Origin: Rhizobacter sp. Root1238
GTDB lineage: Bacteria; Pseudomonadota; Gammaproteobacteria; Burkholderiales; Burkholderiaceae_C
Length of the DNA: 64,000 nucleotides
Assembly (NCBI RefSeq): GCF_001425825.1
Contig: NZ_LMDM01000015.1
Coordinates: 62,001-126,000, forward strand
Direction: 5' to 3'
The notes under the pieces: generated by a model
Databases searched by the model: none
The model's input: only the letters and a program-made list of their open reading frames with translations
Told to the model about the DNA's origin: nothing
Shown: in pieces, positions 10,576-20,424 of the stretch
Layout: every line of letters starts with the position of its first letter
Position numbering within the stretch: the stretch's first letter is position 1
Program-made: the position numbers and the translations under genes

Positions 10576-12375
10576 TCAGAACGAGCGGACCTTCGGCGGG
10601 ATCGATTCGGCCGTCAGCGGAGTCAGCTTGACCGGCTTGTAGTCGAGGCGGTTGCCTTCGCTGTACCACAGCGAGTGCTTCATCCAGACCTTGTCGTTGC
10701 GGCCGTTCGGGAATTCGGGCGAGTCGGCGTAGTCGTTGACGGTGTGGGCGCCGCGGCTTTCGTGGCGGGCTGCGGCCGAGATCATCGTGGCCAGTGCGGC
10801 TTCGATCAGGTTCTCGACCTCCAGCGCCTCGATGCGCGCGGTGTTGAACACCTTGGACTTGTCGGCCAGGTGGATGTTCTTCACGCGCTCGGCGATCGCC
10901 TTGACCTGCTCGACGCCTTCGTCCATCGTGGCCTGCGTGCGGAACACGCCGGCATGCTTCTGCATCGAGTTGCGCAGGTCGTTGGCCACGTCCTGCGCGT
11001 ACTCGCCACCGCTGCTGGCCTCGTACTTGTTCAGGCGGGCCAGCGTGCGCTCGGCGGCATCGGCCGGCAGCGCCTTGTGCGCCTTGGTCTTCAGCGCCGA
11101 GTCGACGATGTGGTTGCCGGCCGCGCGGCCGAACACCAGCAGGTCGAGCAGCGAGTTCGTGCCCAGGCGGTTCGCGCCGTGCACGCTGACGCAGGAGCAT
11201 TCGCCGACCGCGTACAGCCCGTTGACCACCGCGTTCGGGTCGCCGTCCTTCGGCACGACCACCTGGCCGTGGATGTTGGTCGGGATGCCGCCCATCTGGT
11301 AGTGGATGGTCGGCACGACCGGGATCGGCTCCTTCGTGATGTCGACGTTCGCGAAGTTGTGGCCGATCTCCAGCACGCTGGGCAGGCGCTTCATGATCGT
11401 CTCGGAGCCGAGGTGGGTCATGTCGAGCACGACGTAGTCCTTGTTCGGACCGCAGCCGCGCCCTTCCTTGATCTCCTGGTCCATGCAGCGCGAGACGAAA
11501 TCGCGCGGCGCCAGGTCTTTCAGCGTCGGCGCATAGCGCTCCATGAAGCGCTCGCCATCGCTGTTGCGCAGGATCGCGCCTTCGCCGCGGCAACCTTCGG
11601 TCAGCAGCACGCCGGCCCCGGCCACGCCGGTCGGGTGGAACTGCCAGAACTCCATGTCTTCCAGCGGGATGCCGGCACGCGCCGCCATGCCCAGGCCGTC
11701 GCCGGTGTTGATGAAGGCGTTGGTCGATGCCGCGAAGATGCGCCCTGCCCCGCCGGTGGCCAGCAGCACGGTCTTGGCTTCGAGGATGTGCAGCTCGCCG
11801 GTTTCCATCTCGAGCGCAGTGACGCCGACCACGTCGCCCTCGGCGTCGCGGATCAGGTCGAGCGCCATCCACTCGACGAAGAAGTGCGTGCGCGCCTTGA
11901 CGTTCTGCTGGTACAGCGTGTGCAGCATCGCGTGGCCGGTGCGGTCGGCAGCGGCGCAGGCGCGCTGCACCGGCTTCTCGCCGTAGTTGGCGGTGTGGCC
12001 GCCGAACGGGCGCTGGTAGATGGTGCCGTCGGGGTTGCGGTCGAACGGCATCCCGAAGTGTTCGAGCTCGTAGACCACCTTCGGCGCTTCGCGGCACATG
12101 AACTCGATCGCGTCCTGGTCGCCGAGCCAGTCGGAGCCCTTCACCGTGTCGAAGAAGTGGTAGTGCCAGTTGTCTTCGGACATGTTGCCGAGCGACGCGC
12201 CGATGCCGCCTTGCGCGGCCACCGTGTGCGAACGGGTCGGGAACACCTTGGACAGCACGGCGACGTTCAGGCCGGCGCGGGCCAGTTGCAGCGAGGCGCG
12301 CATGCCCGAGCCGCCGGCGCCGACGATGACGACGTCGAACTTGCGCCTGGAGATCGAAGAAGAAGAGAAGCTCAC
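10576..12375 (-). CDS. sdhA: Succinate dehydrogenase flavoprotein subunit
   Basis: SdhA oxidises succinate to fumarate at a covalently bound FAD. Visible motifs are the dinucleotide fold VVIVGAGGSGMRASLQLARAG, the histidyl-FAD region SHTVAAQGGIGASLGN, the active-site HPTG and the C-terminal HGANRLGTNSLLDLLVFG. I placed the start at the GTG at 12375, directly after the sdhD stop (TGA-C-GTG) with GGAGA seven bases upstream. This gives 599 aa, the normal size. An upstream in-frame codon would only add residues encoded by the sdhD 3' end. Confidence 0.97.
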   Translation of the reverse strand: MSFSSSSISRRKFDVVIVGAGGSGMRASLQLARAGLNVAVLSKVFPTRSHTVAAQGGIGASLGNMSEDNWHYHFFDTVKGSDWLGDQDAIEFMCREAPKVVYELEHFGMPFDRNPDGTIYQRPFGGHTANYGEKPVQRACAAADRTGHAMLHTLYQQNVKARTHFFVEWMALDLIRDAEGDVVGVTALEMETGELHILEAKTVLLATGGAGRIFAASTNAFINTGDGLGMAARAGIPLEDMEFWQFHPTGVAGAGVLLTEGCRGEGAILRNSDGERFMERYAPTLKDLAPRDFVSRCMDQEIKEGRGCGPNKDYVVLDMTHLGSETIMKRLPSVLEIGHNFANVDITKEPIPVVPTIHYQMGGIPTNIHGQVVVPKDGDPNAVVNGLYAVGECSCVSVHGANRLGTNSLLDLLVFGRAAGNHIVDSALKTKAHKALPADAAERTLARLNKYEASSGGEYAQDVANDLRNSMQKHAGVFRTQATMDEGVEQVKAIAERVKNIHLADKSKVFNTARIEALEVENLIEAALATMISAAARHESRGAHTVNDYADSPEFPNGRNDKVWMKHSLWYSEGNRLDYKPVKLTPLTAESIPPKVRSF

Positions 12376-12376
12376 G

Positions 12377-12739
12377 TCACAGTCTCCAGAGCACTTGAAT
12401 CGCCCAGCCGGCACAGCCGACCAGCCACACCAGCGTGAACACCTGCAGCGCCAGCTTGACGCCGACCGGCTTCACGTAGTCCATCAGCACGTCGCGCACG
12501 CCGACCCACACGTGGTACGCGAGCGAGACGATCACGACGAAGGTCAGCACCTTCATCCATTGGCGCGAGAAGATGTTCGCCCATTTGTCGTAGCCCATCG
12601 GGCCCGGCAGCAGCACCTGCACGATCAGCGCGACCGTGAACAGCGCCATCACCAGCGCGGTGGCGCGCTGGGCCATCCAGTCGCGCAGTCCGTAGTGCGC
12701 GCCGACGACCAGGCGCTTGGAACCATAGTTCGTTGTCAT
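12377..12739 (-). CDS. sdhD: Succinate dehydrogenase membrane anchor subunit
   Basis: SdhD forms the quinone- and haem-binding membrane anchor with SdhC. The 120-aa product has three hydrophobic helices. It starts MTTNYGSKRLVVGAHYGLRDWMAQR, close to betaproteobacterial SdhD, and contains SLAYHVWVGVRDVLMDYV, which carries the haem-ligand and quinone-site region. It lies 10 bp after sdhC and one base before sdhA. The call rests on both motifs and context. Confidence 0.95.
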   Translation of the reverse strand: MTTNYGSKRLVVGAHYGLRDWMAQRATALVMALFTVALIVQVLLPGPMGYDKWANIFSRQWMKVLTFVVIVSLAYHVWVGVRDVLMDYVKPVGVKLALQVFTLVWLVGCAGWAIQVLWRL

Positions 12740-12749
12740 GGGGTGCGCC

Positions 12750-13178
12750 TCAGAAGAACAGCTTGTAGCCGAGGACCAGCGTCAGCAACACGCTCAGCAC
12801 CAGCGTGACCAGCGCCGACTGGCGGCCGAATTCCTTGCTGACCGAGTGGGTCGCGTCCATCCACAGGTGGCGCACGCCGGCGATGAAGTGATGCAGGTAG
12901 GCCCAGATCAGCGCGAGCGTCGCGAGCTTGACGAACCAGGCCGGCACGAAGCCGAAGCCACCCATGAAGACGCCGGTGAACTGCGAGTACGAGACCTCGG
13001 AGGTCAGGCTCGTGTCGAACATCCAGACGATGAACGGGAGCAGCACGAACATCAGCAGGCCGCTGACGCGATGCAGGATCGACACCCAGCCTGCGAGGGG
13101 CAGCCGGTAGTGGGTGGCGTCGATCAGACGCATCGTTCCTGGCCTCCGTGAGGAGATTGGCTTGGAAATCTCTGTCAT
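12750..13178 (-). CDS. sdhC: Succinate dehydrogenase cytochrome b556 subunit
   Basis: SdhC is the cytochrome b subunit of complex II. It has three transmembrane helices, the quinone-site segment SILHRVSG and the haem-ligating segment LHHFIAGVRHLWMD. The ATG at 13178 (MTEISKP) has AAGG just upstream. A GTG two codons earlier is also possible. The product is 142 aa. It is the first gene of the sdhCDAB-sdhE-gltA operon. A 108-bp gap separates it from the GntR gene and should hold the operon promoter if the regulator is not co-transcribed. Confidence 0.95.
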   Translation of the reverse strand: MTEISKPISSRRPGTMRLIDATHYRLPLAGWVSILHRVSGLLMFVLLPFIVWMFDTSLTSEVSYSQFTGVFMGGFGFVPAWFVKLATLALIWAYLHHFIAGVRHLWMDATHSVSKEFGRQSALVTLVLSVLLTLVLGYKLFF

Positions 13179-13292
13179 ACCCACCTTGTTTGCATGTTGT
13201 GTGCGAGACGAAACCGAAAGATTTTATTGCAATGCAGCACGTTCGCGTGCGGTGCGAAGAAGCAACCGCGGGCGAATGATGCGCCTTCGCGG

Positions 13293-14084
13293 CTAGCTGA
13301 GTTCGTTCCTGTAGTAATGCGAGCGCGTGTTGTAGAGGCCGCGCCGCAGCTCGACCGGCTTGTCGCCATAGGTGCGCGACAGCCGCTCCACGCTGAGCAG
13401 CGGCTCGCCGACCGGCACGCCCAGCAGTTCGGCCGCGCCGGCGTCGGCCGCCACCGCCCGCAATTGTTCTTCGGCGCGGATCATGCGCACGCCGAATTCG
13501 GTTTCGAACAGGCCGTACAGCGGCCCGCGGTAGCCGGTGAGGCGCTCGGCCGTCAGCCCCTTGAACAGCGAGGCCGGCAGCCAGATGTCGTCCAGCACCA
13601 CCGGCACGCGCTTGAACTGCAGCAGCCGGCGGATCTGGATCGCCGCGTCGCCGGACTTCAGTTCGAGCGCGCGGGAAATCTCGGCACCCGGCCGCTGGCG
13701 GCGGCAATCGATGACATGGCGTGTCGCGCCGCCGATCTCGCCGTCGTCCGGCATCAACCGCAGGAAGCGGTACTGGATCTTCTCTTCGGCATGCGTCGCG
13801 ACGAAGGTGCCCTTGCCCTGGCGGCGCACCAGCAGGTTCTCGTCGGCCATCGCATCGATCGCCTTGCGCACCGTGCCCTGGCTGACCTTGTAGCGCGCGG
13901 CCAGCTCCATCTCGCTCGGGATCGCCTCGCCCGGCTTCCATTCGCCGCTCTGCAGGCTGCGCGTGATCAGCCCCTTGATCTGCTGGTACAGCGGGCTGAA
14001 GGCCGGCCCGCCGGCGTCGGCAGGCGGCGCTTCGCCGGCAGCGGCAAGCGCGGCGACAGCGGAGGAAGGGGTCGAGGTGGCCAT
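13293..14084 (-). CDS. GntR family (HutC/UTRA-type) transcriptional regulator
   Basis: This is a repressor-type regulator with an N-terminal winged helix-turn-helix (SPLYQQIKGLITRSLQSGEW to RRQGKGTFVATH, residues about 30-95) and a C-terminal UTRA ligand-binding domain of the HutC subfamily. At 263 aa it is of normal length. It lies upstream of sdhC on the same strand and diverges from mdh, and an 18-bp perfect palindrome sits 53-70 bp upstream of its start. From context it probably responds to a TCA-cycle intermediate and controls mdh, itself and perhaps the sdh operon. The ligand cannot be read from sequence. Confidence 0.9.
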   Translation of the reverse strand: MATSTPSSAVAALAAAGEAPPADAGGPAFSPLYQQIKGLITRSLQSGEWKPGEAIPSEMELAARYKVSQGTVRKAIDAMADENLLVRRQGKGTFVATHAEEKIQYRFLRLMPDDGEIGGATRHVIDCRRQRPGAEISRALELKSGDAAIQIRRLLQFKRVPVVLDDIWLPASLFKGLTAERLTGYRGPLYGLFETEFGVRMIRAEEQLRAVAADAGAAELLGVPVGEPLLSVERLSRTYGDKPVELRRGLYNTRSHYYRNELS

Positions 14085-14136
14085 GAGACCGCGATTGCAG
14101 CACAGCTCGGCCCTTGCCGTCCATGACTGCTGGAAG

Positions 14137-14154
14137 ATGTCTTATATAAGACAT
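14137..14154. promoter_or_regulatory. Palindromic operator candidate (GntR/mdh)
   Basis: ATGTCTTATATAAGACAT is a perfect 18-bp palindrome in the divergent GntR-mdh intergenic region. It lies just upstream of the mdh -35 box and within promoter range of the GntR gene. Its length, AT-rich centre and position suit a homodimeric GntR-family repressor. Binding by this regulator is inferred. Confidence 0.7.
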
Positions 14155-14161
14155 AAGATCC

Positions 14162-14191
14162 TTGACAGAGGGCAGGGTCGCCACCTAGACT
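14162..14191 (+). promoter_or_regulatory. Sigma70-like promoter of mdh
   Basis: A consensus -35 box TTGACA (14162-14167) is followed after 18 bp by TAGACT (14186-14191), a 4/6 match to the -10 consensus. The transcript would have a leader of about 80 nt. The palindromic operator candidate ends 7 bp upstream of the -35 box. Confidence 0.65.
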
Positions 14192-14279
14192 CCCCTACAC
14201 TTCGGGCTCGCACAGCAGGCTGCACCAAGCCTCTTCTTGCAGCGCTGTCATCGACCACTGAACCCTGCGGAGACTCCCC

Positions 14280-15266
14280 ATGAGCAAGAAACCCGTTCGC
14301 GTTGCCGTCACCGGTGCCGCTGGCCAGATCGGCTACGCCCTGCTGTTCCGTATCGCCTCCGGCGAGATGCTGGGCAAGGACCAGCCGGTGATCCTGCAGC
14401 TGCTCGAGATCCCCGACGAGAAGGCCCAGAAGGCGCTGAAGGGCGTGATGATGGAACTCGACGATTGCGCGTTCCCGCTGCTGGCCGGCATGGAAGCGCA
14501 CGGCGATGCCAACACCGCCTTCAAGGACACCGATTACGCGCTGCTGGTCGGTGCCCGCCCGCGCGGTCCCGGCATGGAGCGCAAGGACCTGCTGGCCGCC
14601 AACGCGCAGATCTTCACCGCGCAGGGCAAGGCGCTGAACGCCGTCGCGTCGCGCAACGTCAAGGTGCTGGTGGTCGGCAACCCGGCCAACACCAACGCCT
14701 ACATCGCGATGAAGAGCGCCCCCGACCTGCCGCGCAAGAACTTCACCGCGATGCTGCGCCTGGACCACAACCGCGCCGCGTCGCAGATCGCCGCGAAGAC
14801 CGGCAAGCCGGTGTCGAGCATCGAGAAGCTGGCCGTGTGGGGCAACCACTCGCCGACGATGTACGCCGACTACCGCTTTGCCACCATCGACGGCAAGTCG
14901 GTCAAGGAGCTGATCAACGACGACGTGTGGAACAAGGACACGTTCCTGCCGACCGTCGGCAAGCGCGGCGCCGCGATCATCGAGGCGCGTGGCCTCAGCT
15001 CGGCGGCATCGGCCGCCAACGCCGCGATCGACCACATGCGCGACTGGGCGCTGGGCAGCAACGGCAAGTGGGTCACGATGGGCATCGCGTCCGACGGCCA
15101 GTACGGCATCCCGAAGGACACGATGTTCGGCTTCCCGGTCACCACCGCCGGCGGCGAATACAAGCTGGTCGAAGGCCTGCCGATCGACGCGTTCTCGCAA
15201 GAGCGCATCAACCTGACGCTGAAAGAACTGCAAGAAGAGCAGGAAGGCGTCAAGCACCTGCTGTAA
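14280..15266 (+). CDS. mdh: Malate dehydrogenase
   Basis: Mdh interconverts malate and oxaloacetate with NAD+. The 328-aa protein is of the cytosolic/two-domain type found in many betaproteobacteria, starting [20 protein letters not shown] with the nucleotide-binding glycine motif. The substrate-binding arginines lie in [17 protein letters not shown], and the catalytic histidine in [12 protein letters not shown] at about residue 190. A GGAG ribosome-binding site precedes the ATG. The gene ends at a strong terminator. It opens the plus-strand mdh-tam-citE-like-acnB stretch and faces a GntR regulator gene. Confidence 0.98.
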   Translation: MSKKPVRVAVTGAAGQIGYALLFRIASGEMLGKDQPVILQLLEIPDEKAQKALKGVMMELDDCAFPLLAGMEAHGDANTAFKDTDYALLVGARPRGPGMERKDLLAANAQIFTAQGKALNAVASRNVKVLVVGNPANTNAYIAMKSAPDLPRKNFTAMLRLDHNRAASQIAAKTGKPVSSIEKLAVWGNHSPTMYADYRFATIDGKSVKELINDDVWNKDTFLPTVGKRGAAIIEARGLSSAASAANAAIDHMRDWALGSNGKWVTMGIASDGQYGIPKDTMFGFPVTTAGGEYKLVEGLPIDAFSQERINLTLKELQEEQEGVKHLL

Positions 15267-15287
15267 GCACGGCTGCGGGCCCGAGAG

Positions 15288-15315
15288 AAGGCCGGACTGC
15301 ATCCGGCCTTTTTTT
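15288..15315 (+). terminator. Intrinsic terminator after mdh
   Basis: A 9-bp stem (AAGGCCGGA/TCCGGCCTT, loop CTGCA) begins 22 bp after the mdh stop and runs straight into seven T residues. The tam ATG lies only 25 bp further on, so tam is either expressed by readthrough or from a promoter overlapping this site. Confidence 0.92.
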
Positions 15316-15340
15316 CGGCTCGACCTCCACGGAGCACACG

Positions 15341-16117
15341 ATGAGCGACTGGAATCCCGACCTCTACAAGCAGTTCGAAGACGAGCGCACGCGCCCGGCG
15401 CGCGATCTGCTGGCGCAGGTGGGTTCCATCCCGGCCGGCCCGGTGTTCGACCTCGGATGCGGACCGGGCAATTCGACCGAGCTGCTGGTGGGCCGCTTCC
15501 CCGGCGCGCAGGTCATCGGCACGGATACCTCCGAAGCGATGCTCGCCAGTGCCCGCGAACGCCTGCCGGGCTGCGTGTTCGAGCAGAGCGACATCTCGGC
15601 GTGGCGGCCCGCGTCGCCCGCCGCGCTGGTCTACGCGAACGCCTCGTTGCAATGGGTGCCCGACCACGCGAGGCTGCTGCCGCGGCTGTTCGCCGAACTG
15701 GCACCCGGTGGCACGCTCGCGATCCAGATGCCCGACAACCGGGACGAGCCGACGCACCGATTGATGCGGGAGACCGCCGCGCTCGCGCCGTGGGCCGAAC
15801 CGATCGGCAACGCCGATGCCAAGCGCACGCCGATGCTCGGCGTCGGCGGCTACTACGACCTGCTCGCGCCGCTGGCCGCGCGGGTTCAGGTGTGGCGCAC
15901 CGCGTACCAGCACCCGATGGCCGACGCCGCCGCGATCGTCGAATGGGTGCGCGCCACCGGGCTGAAGCCGTTCATCGATCCGTTGCCGCCGGCGCTGCGC
16001 GCCTCGTTCCTCGAGGCGTACACCCGCCGCATCGCCGAGGCCTACCCGGCGCATGCCGACGGCCGGCTGCTGCTGGCGTTCCCGCGGCTGTTCATCGTGG
16101 CGCAGAAGGCGGCGTGA
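15341..16117 (+). CDS. tam: Trans-aconitate 2-methyltransferase
   Basis: Tam uses S-adenosylmethionine to methylate trans-aconitate, a spontaneous isomer of cis-aconitate that inhibits aconitase. The 258-aa protein starts [20 protein letters not shown] and has the class I methyltransferase motif [13 protein letters not shown] (residues about 37-49). It also carries [12 protein letters not shown] and IQMPDN, all closely like E. coli Tam. The ATG at 15341 has GGAG upstream. The stop overlaps the next start (TGATG). Its place among mdh, acnB and a CitE-like gene fits a housekeeping role for aconitase chemistry. Confidence 0.92.
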   Translation: MSDWNPDLYKQFEDERTRPARDLLAQVGSIPAGPVFDLGCGPGNSTELLVGRFPGAQVIGTDTSEAMLASARERLPGCVFEQSDISAWRPASPAALVYANASLQWVPDHARLLPRLFAELAPGGTLAIQMPDNRDEPTHRLMRETAALAPWAEPIGNADAKRTPMLGVGGYYDLLAPLAARVQVWRTAYQHPMADAAAIVEWVRATGLKPFIDPLPPALRASFLEAYTRRIAEAYPAHADGRLLLAFPRLFIVAQKAA

Positions 16118-17112
16118 TGGCGATCCATCCGCGCGACATCCTGTTCGGCGCCGGCGACATGCTGCCCGCGCTGCCCGTCTGCGACCACTACGCCGGCGTC
16201 GAAGCGCGCATGCACAAGAGCCTGGCACTGCAGGCCGAGCTCGGGCCGGTGTTCGACATCACGCTCGATTGCGAAGACGGCGCGCCGGTCGGCGGCGAGG
16301 CCGAGCATGCGCAGATGGTCGCGTCGTTCGTGATGTCGCCGGCCAACCGCCACGGCCGCGTCGGCGCCCGCGTGCATGCACCCGATGACGCGGCCTTCGA
16401 CGGCGACGTCGACACGCTGGTGAAGCTGGCCGGCACCCGGCTGGCCTACCTGATGGTGCCGAAGGTCGAGAGCCTCGCGCAGCTGCAGGCCGCGGTCTCG
16501 TCGATCGACGCCGCGTGCGAGCGCCATGGCCTGGAACGCCAGATCCCGGTCCACGCGCTGATCGAGACGCACGGCGCGCTGCGCGAGGTCGATGCGATCG
16601 CCGCGCACCCGCGCATCGAGTCGCTGTCGTTCGGGCTGATGGATTTCGTCTCGGCGCACCGCGGCGCGATCGGCCACCAGGCGATGAGCGCCACCGGCCA
16701 GTTCGAGCACCCGCTGGTGCTGCGCGCGAAGCTGGCGATCTCGGCCGCCTGCCACGGCCACGGCAAGGTGCCGTCGCACTGCGTGGTGACCGAGTTCCGC
16801 AAGCTCGACCTGCTGCAGGCGGCGGCGTCGAAGGCCGCGCGCCAGCTCGGCTACCTGCGCATGTGGAGCATCCACCCCGACCAGGTCCGCACCATCGTCG
16901 ATGCGTTCGCGCCGACTGCCGCCGAAACCGACCTCGCGACCGAGATCCTGATGGCGGCCCAGGCGGCGCAGTGGGCGCCGACCAGCCACCGCGACACGCT
17001 GCACGACCGTGCCAGCTACCGCTATTACTGGCACGTGCTGGAGCGCGCCGCCCGCACCGGGCAGCCGTTGCCCATCGAGGTGCGGCAGGCCTTCTTCGCG
17101 GAGGGGCCGTGA
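16117..17112 (+). CDS. HpcH/HpaI aldolase / CitE-like lyase family protein
   Basis: The product (331 aa, starting [17 protein letters not shown]) belongs to the HpcH/HpaI aldolase-citrate lyase beta family, TIM-barrel enzymes that cleave or form C-C bonds of acyl-CoA or 2-keto acids. Recognisable are the metal-site [11 protein letters not shown], the strand MVPKVES, the segment ALIETHGAL and the C-terminal [11 protein letters not shown]. Its start overlaps the tam stop (TGATG), so the two are translationally coupled. The real substrate is uncertain. Malyl-CoA, citramalyl-CoA or a citrate-derived compound are possible, and the TCA context favours a C4-C6 acid. Confidence 0.85.
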   Translation: MAIHPRDILFGAGDMLPALPVCDHYAGVEARMHKSLALQAELGPVFDITLDCEDGAPVGGEAEHAQMVASFVMSPANRHGRVGARVHAPDDAAFDGDVDTLVKLAGTRLAYLMVPKVESLAQLQAAVSSIDAACERHGLERQIPVHALIETHGALREVDAIAAHPRIESLSFGLMDFVSAHRGAIGHQAMSATGQFEHPLVLRAKLAISAACHGHGKVPSHCVVTEFRKLDLLQAAASKAARQLGYLRMWSIHPDQVRTIVDAFAPTAAETDLATEILMAAQAAQWAPTSHRDTLHDRASYRYYWHVLERAARTGQPLPIEVRQAFFAEGP

Positions 17113-17244
17113 TGTATTCCACGACCTCGCGCGGCAAGTGCGCAACAAGCCATCAAATTGTTTCAAAGACGCGGGTTGGCCGGCGATGTGTGCCACCACC
17201 CACCTCCACAATCGCTCCTTCTCACAACCTGTTGGAGCGACACG

Positions 17245-17718
17245 ATGTCCCGCAACCTGATTCTTGCTCTGGCCTTCGGCCTGACCTCGGCCGCTGCCAT
17301 GGCCGCCGATCCCGCCACGCCGGCCAAGCCGGCCGCGAAGCCCGCTGCCACCGCGGCGAAGAAGGCCCCGCCCAAGAAGGTGGAAGCCACGCTGCCGGCC
17401 GCCGACCAGGCCCAGCTCGATGCCGCCGAGCGCACGCTGTACGGCCCGTACGAATGCGAGTTCGATCAGAAGATCGACGTCTCGATCAACCCGAAATTCC
17501 CCGGTTACGTCGACGTGGCCTTCGGCAAGAAGCTGTTCACGATGAAGCCGGTGTCGTCGTCGACGGGTGCGCTGCGCCTGGAAGACGTCAAGGGCGTCGC
17601 GCTGCTGCTGCAGATCGCCAACAAGTCGATGCTGATGGACACCAAGGTTGGCCAACGCCTGGTCGACGGCTGCGTCCACGAGAAACAACGGGCTGCCGCT
17701 GCGGCCGCCGGCAAGTAA
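17245..17718 (+). CDS. Small exported protein, MliC-like
   Basis: I chose the ATG at 17245 because it is followed by a signal peptide (MSRNLILALAFGLTSAAAMA, cleavage after AMA) and preceded by GGAG. The 157-aa precursor has an Ala/Pro/Lys-rich linker and then a compact domain with YECEF, MKPVSSSTGALRLED and RLVDGC. This pattern of paired cysteines around a V-S-x-S-T-G-A core resembles MliC/PliC-type lysozyme inhibitors. The match is from memory of the family pattern and is tentative. It lies between the CitE-like gene and acnB, and is followed by a hairpin terminator. Confidence 0.6.
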   Translation: MSRNLILALAFGLTSAAAMAADPATPAKPAAKPAATAAKKAPPKKVEATLPAADQAQLDAAERTLYGPYECEFDQKIDVSINPKFPGYVDVAFGKKLFTMKPVSSSTGALRLEDVKGVALLLQIANKSMLMDTKVGQRLVDGCVHEKQRAAAAAAGK

Positions 17719-17725
17719 TCGCCGA

Positions 17726-17787
17726 CGGTCTCCGGAGACCGATGCCTGCGCCCTGCCCCGCCCAGCGGGTGCAGGGCTTTTCCTTTT
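17726..17787 (+). terminator. Palindrome and terminator after the MliC-like gene
   Basis: A perfect 16-bp palindrome (CGGTCTCCGGAGACCG, 17726-17741) is followed by a 7-bp stem GCCCTGC/GCAGGGC (17750-17777) that runs into TTTTCCTTTT. The second hairpin is the probable intrinsic terminator. acnB begins 30 bp later. Confidence 0.75.
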
Positions 17788-17816
17788 CCTGAACGTCATT
17801 GCCCCCGGAGAACCGC

Positions 17817-20396
17817 ATGCTTCAAGCCTATCGCCAACATGTTGCCGAACGCGCCGCCCTCGGCATCCCGCCGCTGCCGCTGTCGGCCGCGCAGACCGCC
17901 GAACTGATCGAGCTGCTGAAGGTGCCGCCGGCCGGTGAAGGCGCGAACCTGGTCTACCTGTTGACCCACCGCGTGCCCGCGGGTGTGGACGATGCGGCCA
18001 AGGTGAAGGCCTCGTACCTCGCCGCCGTTGCGCATGGCACCGAACCCAATTCCCTGATTTCCCGCGAGCTGGCGACCGAGCTTCTGGGCACGATGCTCGG
18101 CGGCTACAACATCAGCCCGCTGATCGACCTGCTGGACGACGCCGCGGTAGGCGCCGTCGCCGCCAAGGGCCTGAAGGGCACCTTGCTGATGTTCGACCAG
18201 TTCCACGACGTGAAGGCCAAGGCCGACAAGGGCAACGACCACGCCCGTGCGGTGCTGCAGAGCTGGGCCGATGCCGAATGGTTCACGTCGCGCCCCGAGG
18301 TGCCGGCGTCGATCACCGTCAGCATCTTCAAGGTCGGTGGCGAGACCAACACCGACGACCTGTCGCCGGCGCCCGACGCCTGGAGCCGCCCCGACATCCC
18401 GCTGCATGCACTGGCGATGCTGAAGAACGCGCGCCCCGGCATCACGCCGGAAGAAGACGGCAAGCGCGGCCCGATCAAGTTCATCGAGGATCTGCGCGCC
18501 AAGGGCCACCTGGTGGCCTATGCCGGCGATGTCGTCGGCACCGGCTCCAGCCGCAAGTCGGCCACCAACTCGGTGCTGTGGTTCACCGGCGAAGACATTC
18601 CGTACGTGCCGAACAAGCGTTTCGGCGGCGTGTGCCTGGGCAACAAGATCGCGCCGATCTTCTACAACACGATGGAAGACGCCGGTGCGCTGCCAATCGA
18701 GCTCGACGTCAGCCAGATGGCGATGGGCGACGTGGTCGAGCTGCGCCCGTATGAAGGCAAGGCGCTGAAGAACGGCCAGGTGATCGCCGAGTTCAAGGTC
18801 AAGAGCGAGGTGCTGTTCGACGAGGTGCGCGCCGGTGGCCGCATTCCGCTGATCGTCGGTCGCGGCCTGACCGCGAAGGCGCGCGAGGCGCTGGGCCTGG
18901 CGCCGTCGACGCTGTTCCGCCTGCCGCAGAGCCCGGTCGACACCAAGAAGGGTTACTCGCTGGCGCAGAAGATGGTCGGTAAGGCCTGCGGCCTGCCGGT
19001 CGTCAACGGCCAGCAGCAGGGCGTGCGCCCTGGCACGTACTGCGAGCCGCGCATGACCAGCGTAGGGTCGCAGGACACCACGGGCCCGATGACGCGCGAC
19101 GAGCTGAAGGACCTGGCCTGCCTGGGCTTCAGCGCCGACCTGGTGATGCAGAGCTTCTGCCACACCGCGGCCTACCCGAAGCCGGTCGACGTGAAGATGC
19201 ACCACGAGCTGCCGGAGTTCATCAGCACGCGTGGCGGCATCTCGCTGCGCCCGGGTGACGGCGTGATCCACAGCTGGCTGAACCGTTTCCTGCTGCCCGA
19301 CACCGTCGGCACCGGCGGCGACAGCCACACCCGCTTCCCGATCGGCATCAGCTTCCCGGCAGGTTCCGGCCTGGTGGCGTTCGCGGCCGCCACCGGCGTG
19401 ATGCCGCTGGACATGCCGGAGAGCGTGCTGGTGCGCTTCAAGGGCACGATGCAGCCGGGGGTCACGCTGCGCGACCTGGTCAACGCGATCCCGCTGTATG
19501 CGATCAAGCAAGGCCTGCTGACGGTCGACAAGAAGGGCAAGAAGAACATCTTCTCGGGCCGCATCCTCGAGATCGAAGGGCTGCCCGAGCTGAAGGTGGA
19601 GCAGGCGTTCGAGCTGAGCGACGCGTCGGCCGAGCGTTCGGCGGCCGGCTGCACGGTGCACCTGAACAAGGAACCGATCATCGAGTACATCAACAGCAAC
19701 ATCACGCTGATGAAGTGGATGATCGCGCAGGGGTATGCCGATGCGCGCACGCTGGAGCGCCGCATTGCCGCGCAGGAAGCCTGGCTTGCGAACCCGCAGC
19801 TGCTGAAGGGCGACGCCGATGCCGACTATGCGGCGGTGATCGAGATCGACCTGGCCGACGTGCACGAGCCGATCGTCGCGTGCCCGAACGACCCGGACGA
19901 CGTGAAGACGCTGGCCGAGGTGTCGGGCGCGAAGATCGACGAGGTGTTCATCGGGTCGTGCATGACGAACATCGGCCACTTCCGGGCCGCCAGCAAGCTG
20001 CTCGAGGGCAAGCGCGACATCCCGGTGAAGCTGTGGGTGGCACCGCCGACCAAGATGGACGCGCACCAGCTGACCGAGGAAGGCCACTATGGCGTGCTCG
20101 GCACGGCCGGTGCCCGCATGGAGATGCCGGGCTGCAGCCTGTGCATGGGCAACCAGGCGCAGGTGAAGGAAGGCGCGACGGTGTTCTCGACCAGCACGCG
20201 CAACTTCCCGAACCGGCTGGGCAAGAACAGCAACGTCTACCTCGGCTCGGCCGAGCTGGCGTCGATCTGCTCGAAGCTCGGGCGCATTCCGACGAAGGAC
20301 GAGTACATGGCTGACATGGGGGTGCTGACGGCGGCCTCGGACAAGGTCTACCAGTACCTGAACTTCGACCGGATCAAGGAGTATTCCGAGGCTTGA
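17817..20396 (+). CDS. acnB: Aconitate hydratase B
   Basis: AcnB isomerises citrate to isocitrate through cis-aconitate and in other bacteria also acts as an iron-responsive mRNA-binding protein. The 859-aa product begins [20 protein letters not shown]. It has the HEAT-like N-domain, then the swivel domain ([16 protein letters not shown] onward), then the catalytic domains. The [4Fe-4S] ligands are Cys715 in [11 protein letters not shown] and Cys773/Cys776 in CSLCMGN, close to E. coli 710/769/772. I selected the ATG at 17817 for the canonical N-terminus and upstream GGAG; six extra codons upstream are open. Its 3' side carries one of the nested palindromic elements. Confidence 0.98.
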   Translation: MLQAYRQHVAERAALGIPPLPLSAAQTAELIELLKVPPAGEGANLVYLLTHRVPAGVDDAAKVKASYLAAVAHGTEPNSLISRELATELLGTMLGGYNISPLIDLLDDAAVGAVAAKGLKGTLLMFDQFHDVKAKADKGNDHARAVLQSWADAEWFTSRPEVPASITVSIFKVGGETNTDDLSPAPDAWSRPDIPLHALAMLKNARPGITPEEDGKRGPIKFIEDLRAKGHLVAYAGDVVGTGSSRKSATNSVLWFTGEDIPYVPNKRFGGVCLGNKIAPIFYNTMEDAGALPIELDVSQMAMGDVVELRPYEGKALKNGQVIAEFKVKSEVLFDEVRAGGRIPLIVGRGLTAKAREALGLAPSTLFRLPQSPVDTKKGYSLAQKMVGKACGLPVVNGQQQGVRPGTYCEPRMTSVGSQDTTGPMTRDELKDLACLGFSADLVMQSFCHTAAYPKPVDVKMHHELPEFISTRGGISLRPGDGVIHSWLNRFLLPDTVGTGGDSHTRFPIGISFPAGSGLVAFAAATGVMPLDMPESVLVRFKGTMQPGVTLRDLVNAIPLYAIKQGLLTVDKKGKKNIFSGRILEIEGLPELKVEQAFELSDASAERSAAGCTVHLNKEPIIEYINSNITLMKWMIAQGYADARTLERRIAAQEAWLANPQLLKGDADADYAAVIEIDLADVHEPIVACPNDPDDVKTLAEVSGAKIDEVFIGSCMTNIGHFRAASKLLEGKRDIPVKLWVAPPTKMDAHQLTEEGHYGVLGTAGARMEMPGCSLCMGNQAQVKEGATVFSTSTRNFPNRLGKNSNVYLGSAELASICSKLGRIPTKDEYMADMGVLTAASDKVYQYLNFDRIKEYSEA

Positions 20397-20424
20397 GTTT
20401 CGTCTGCTCGCTCACGTGCGCTGC

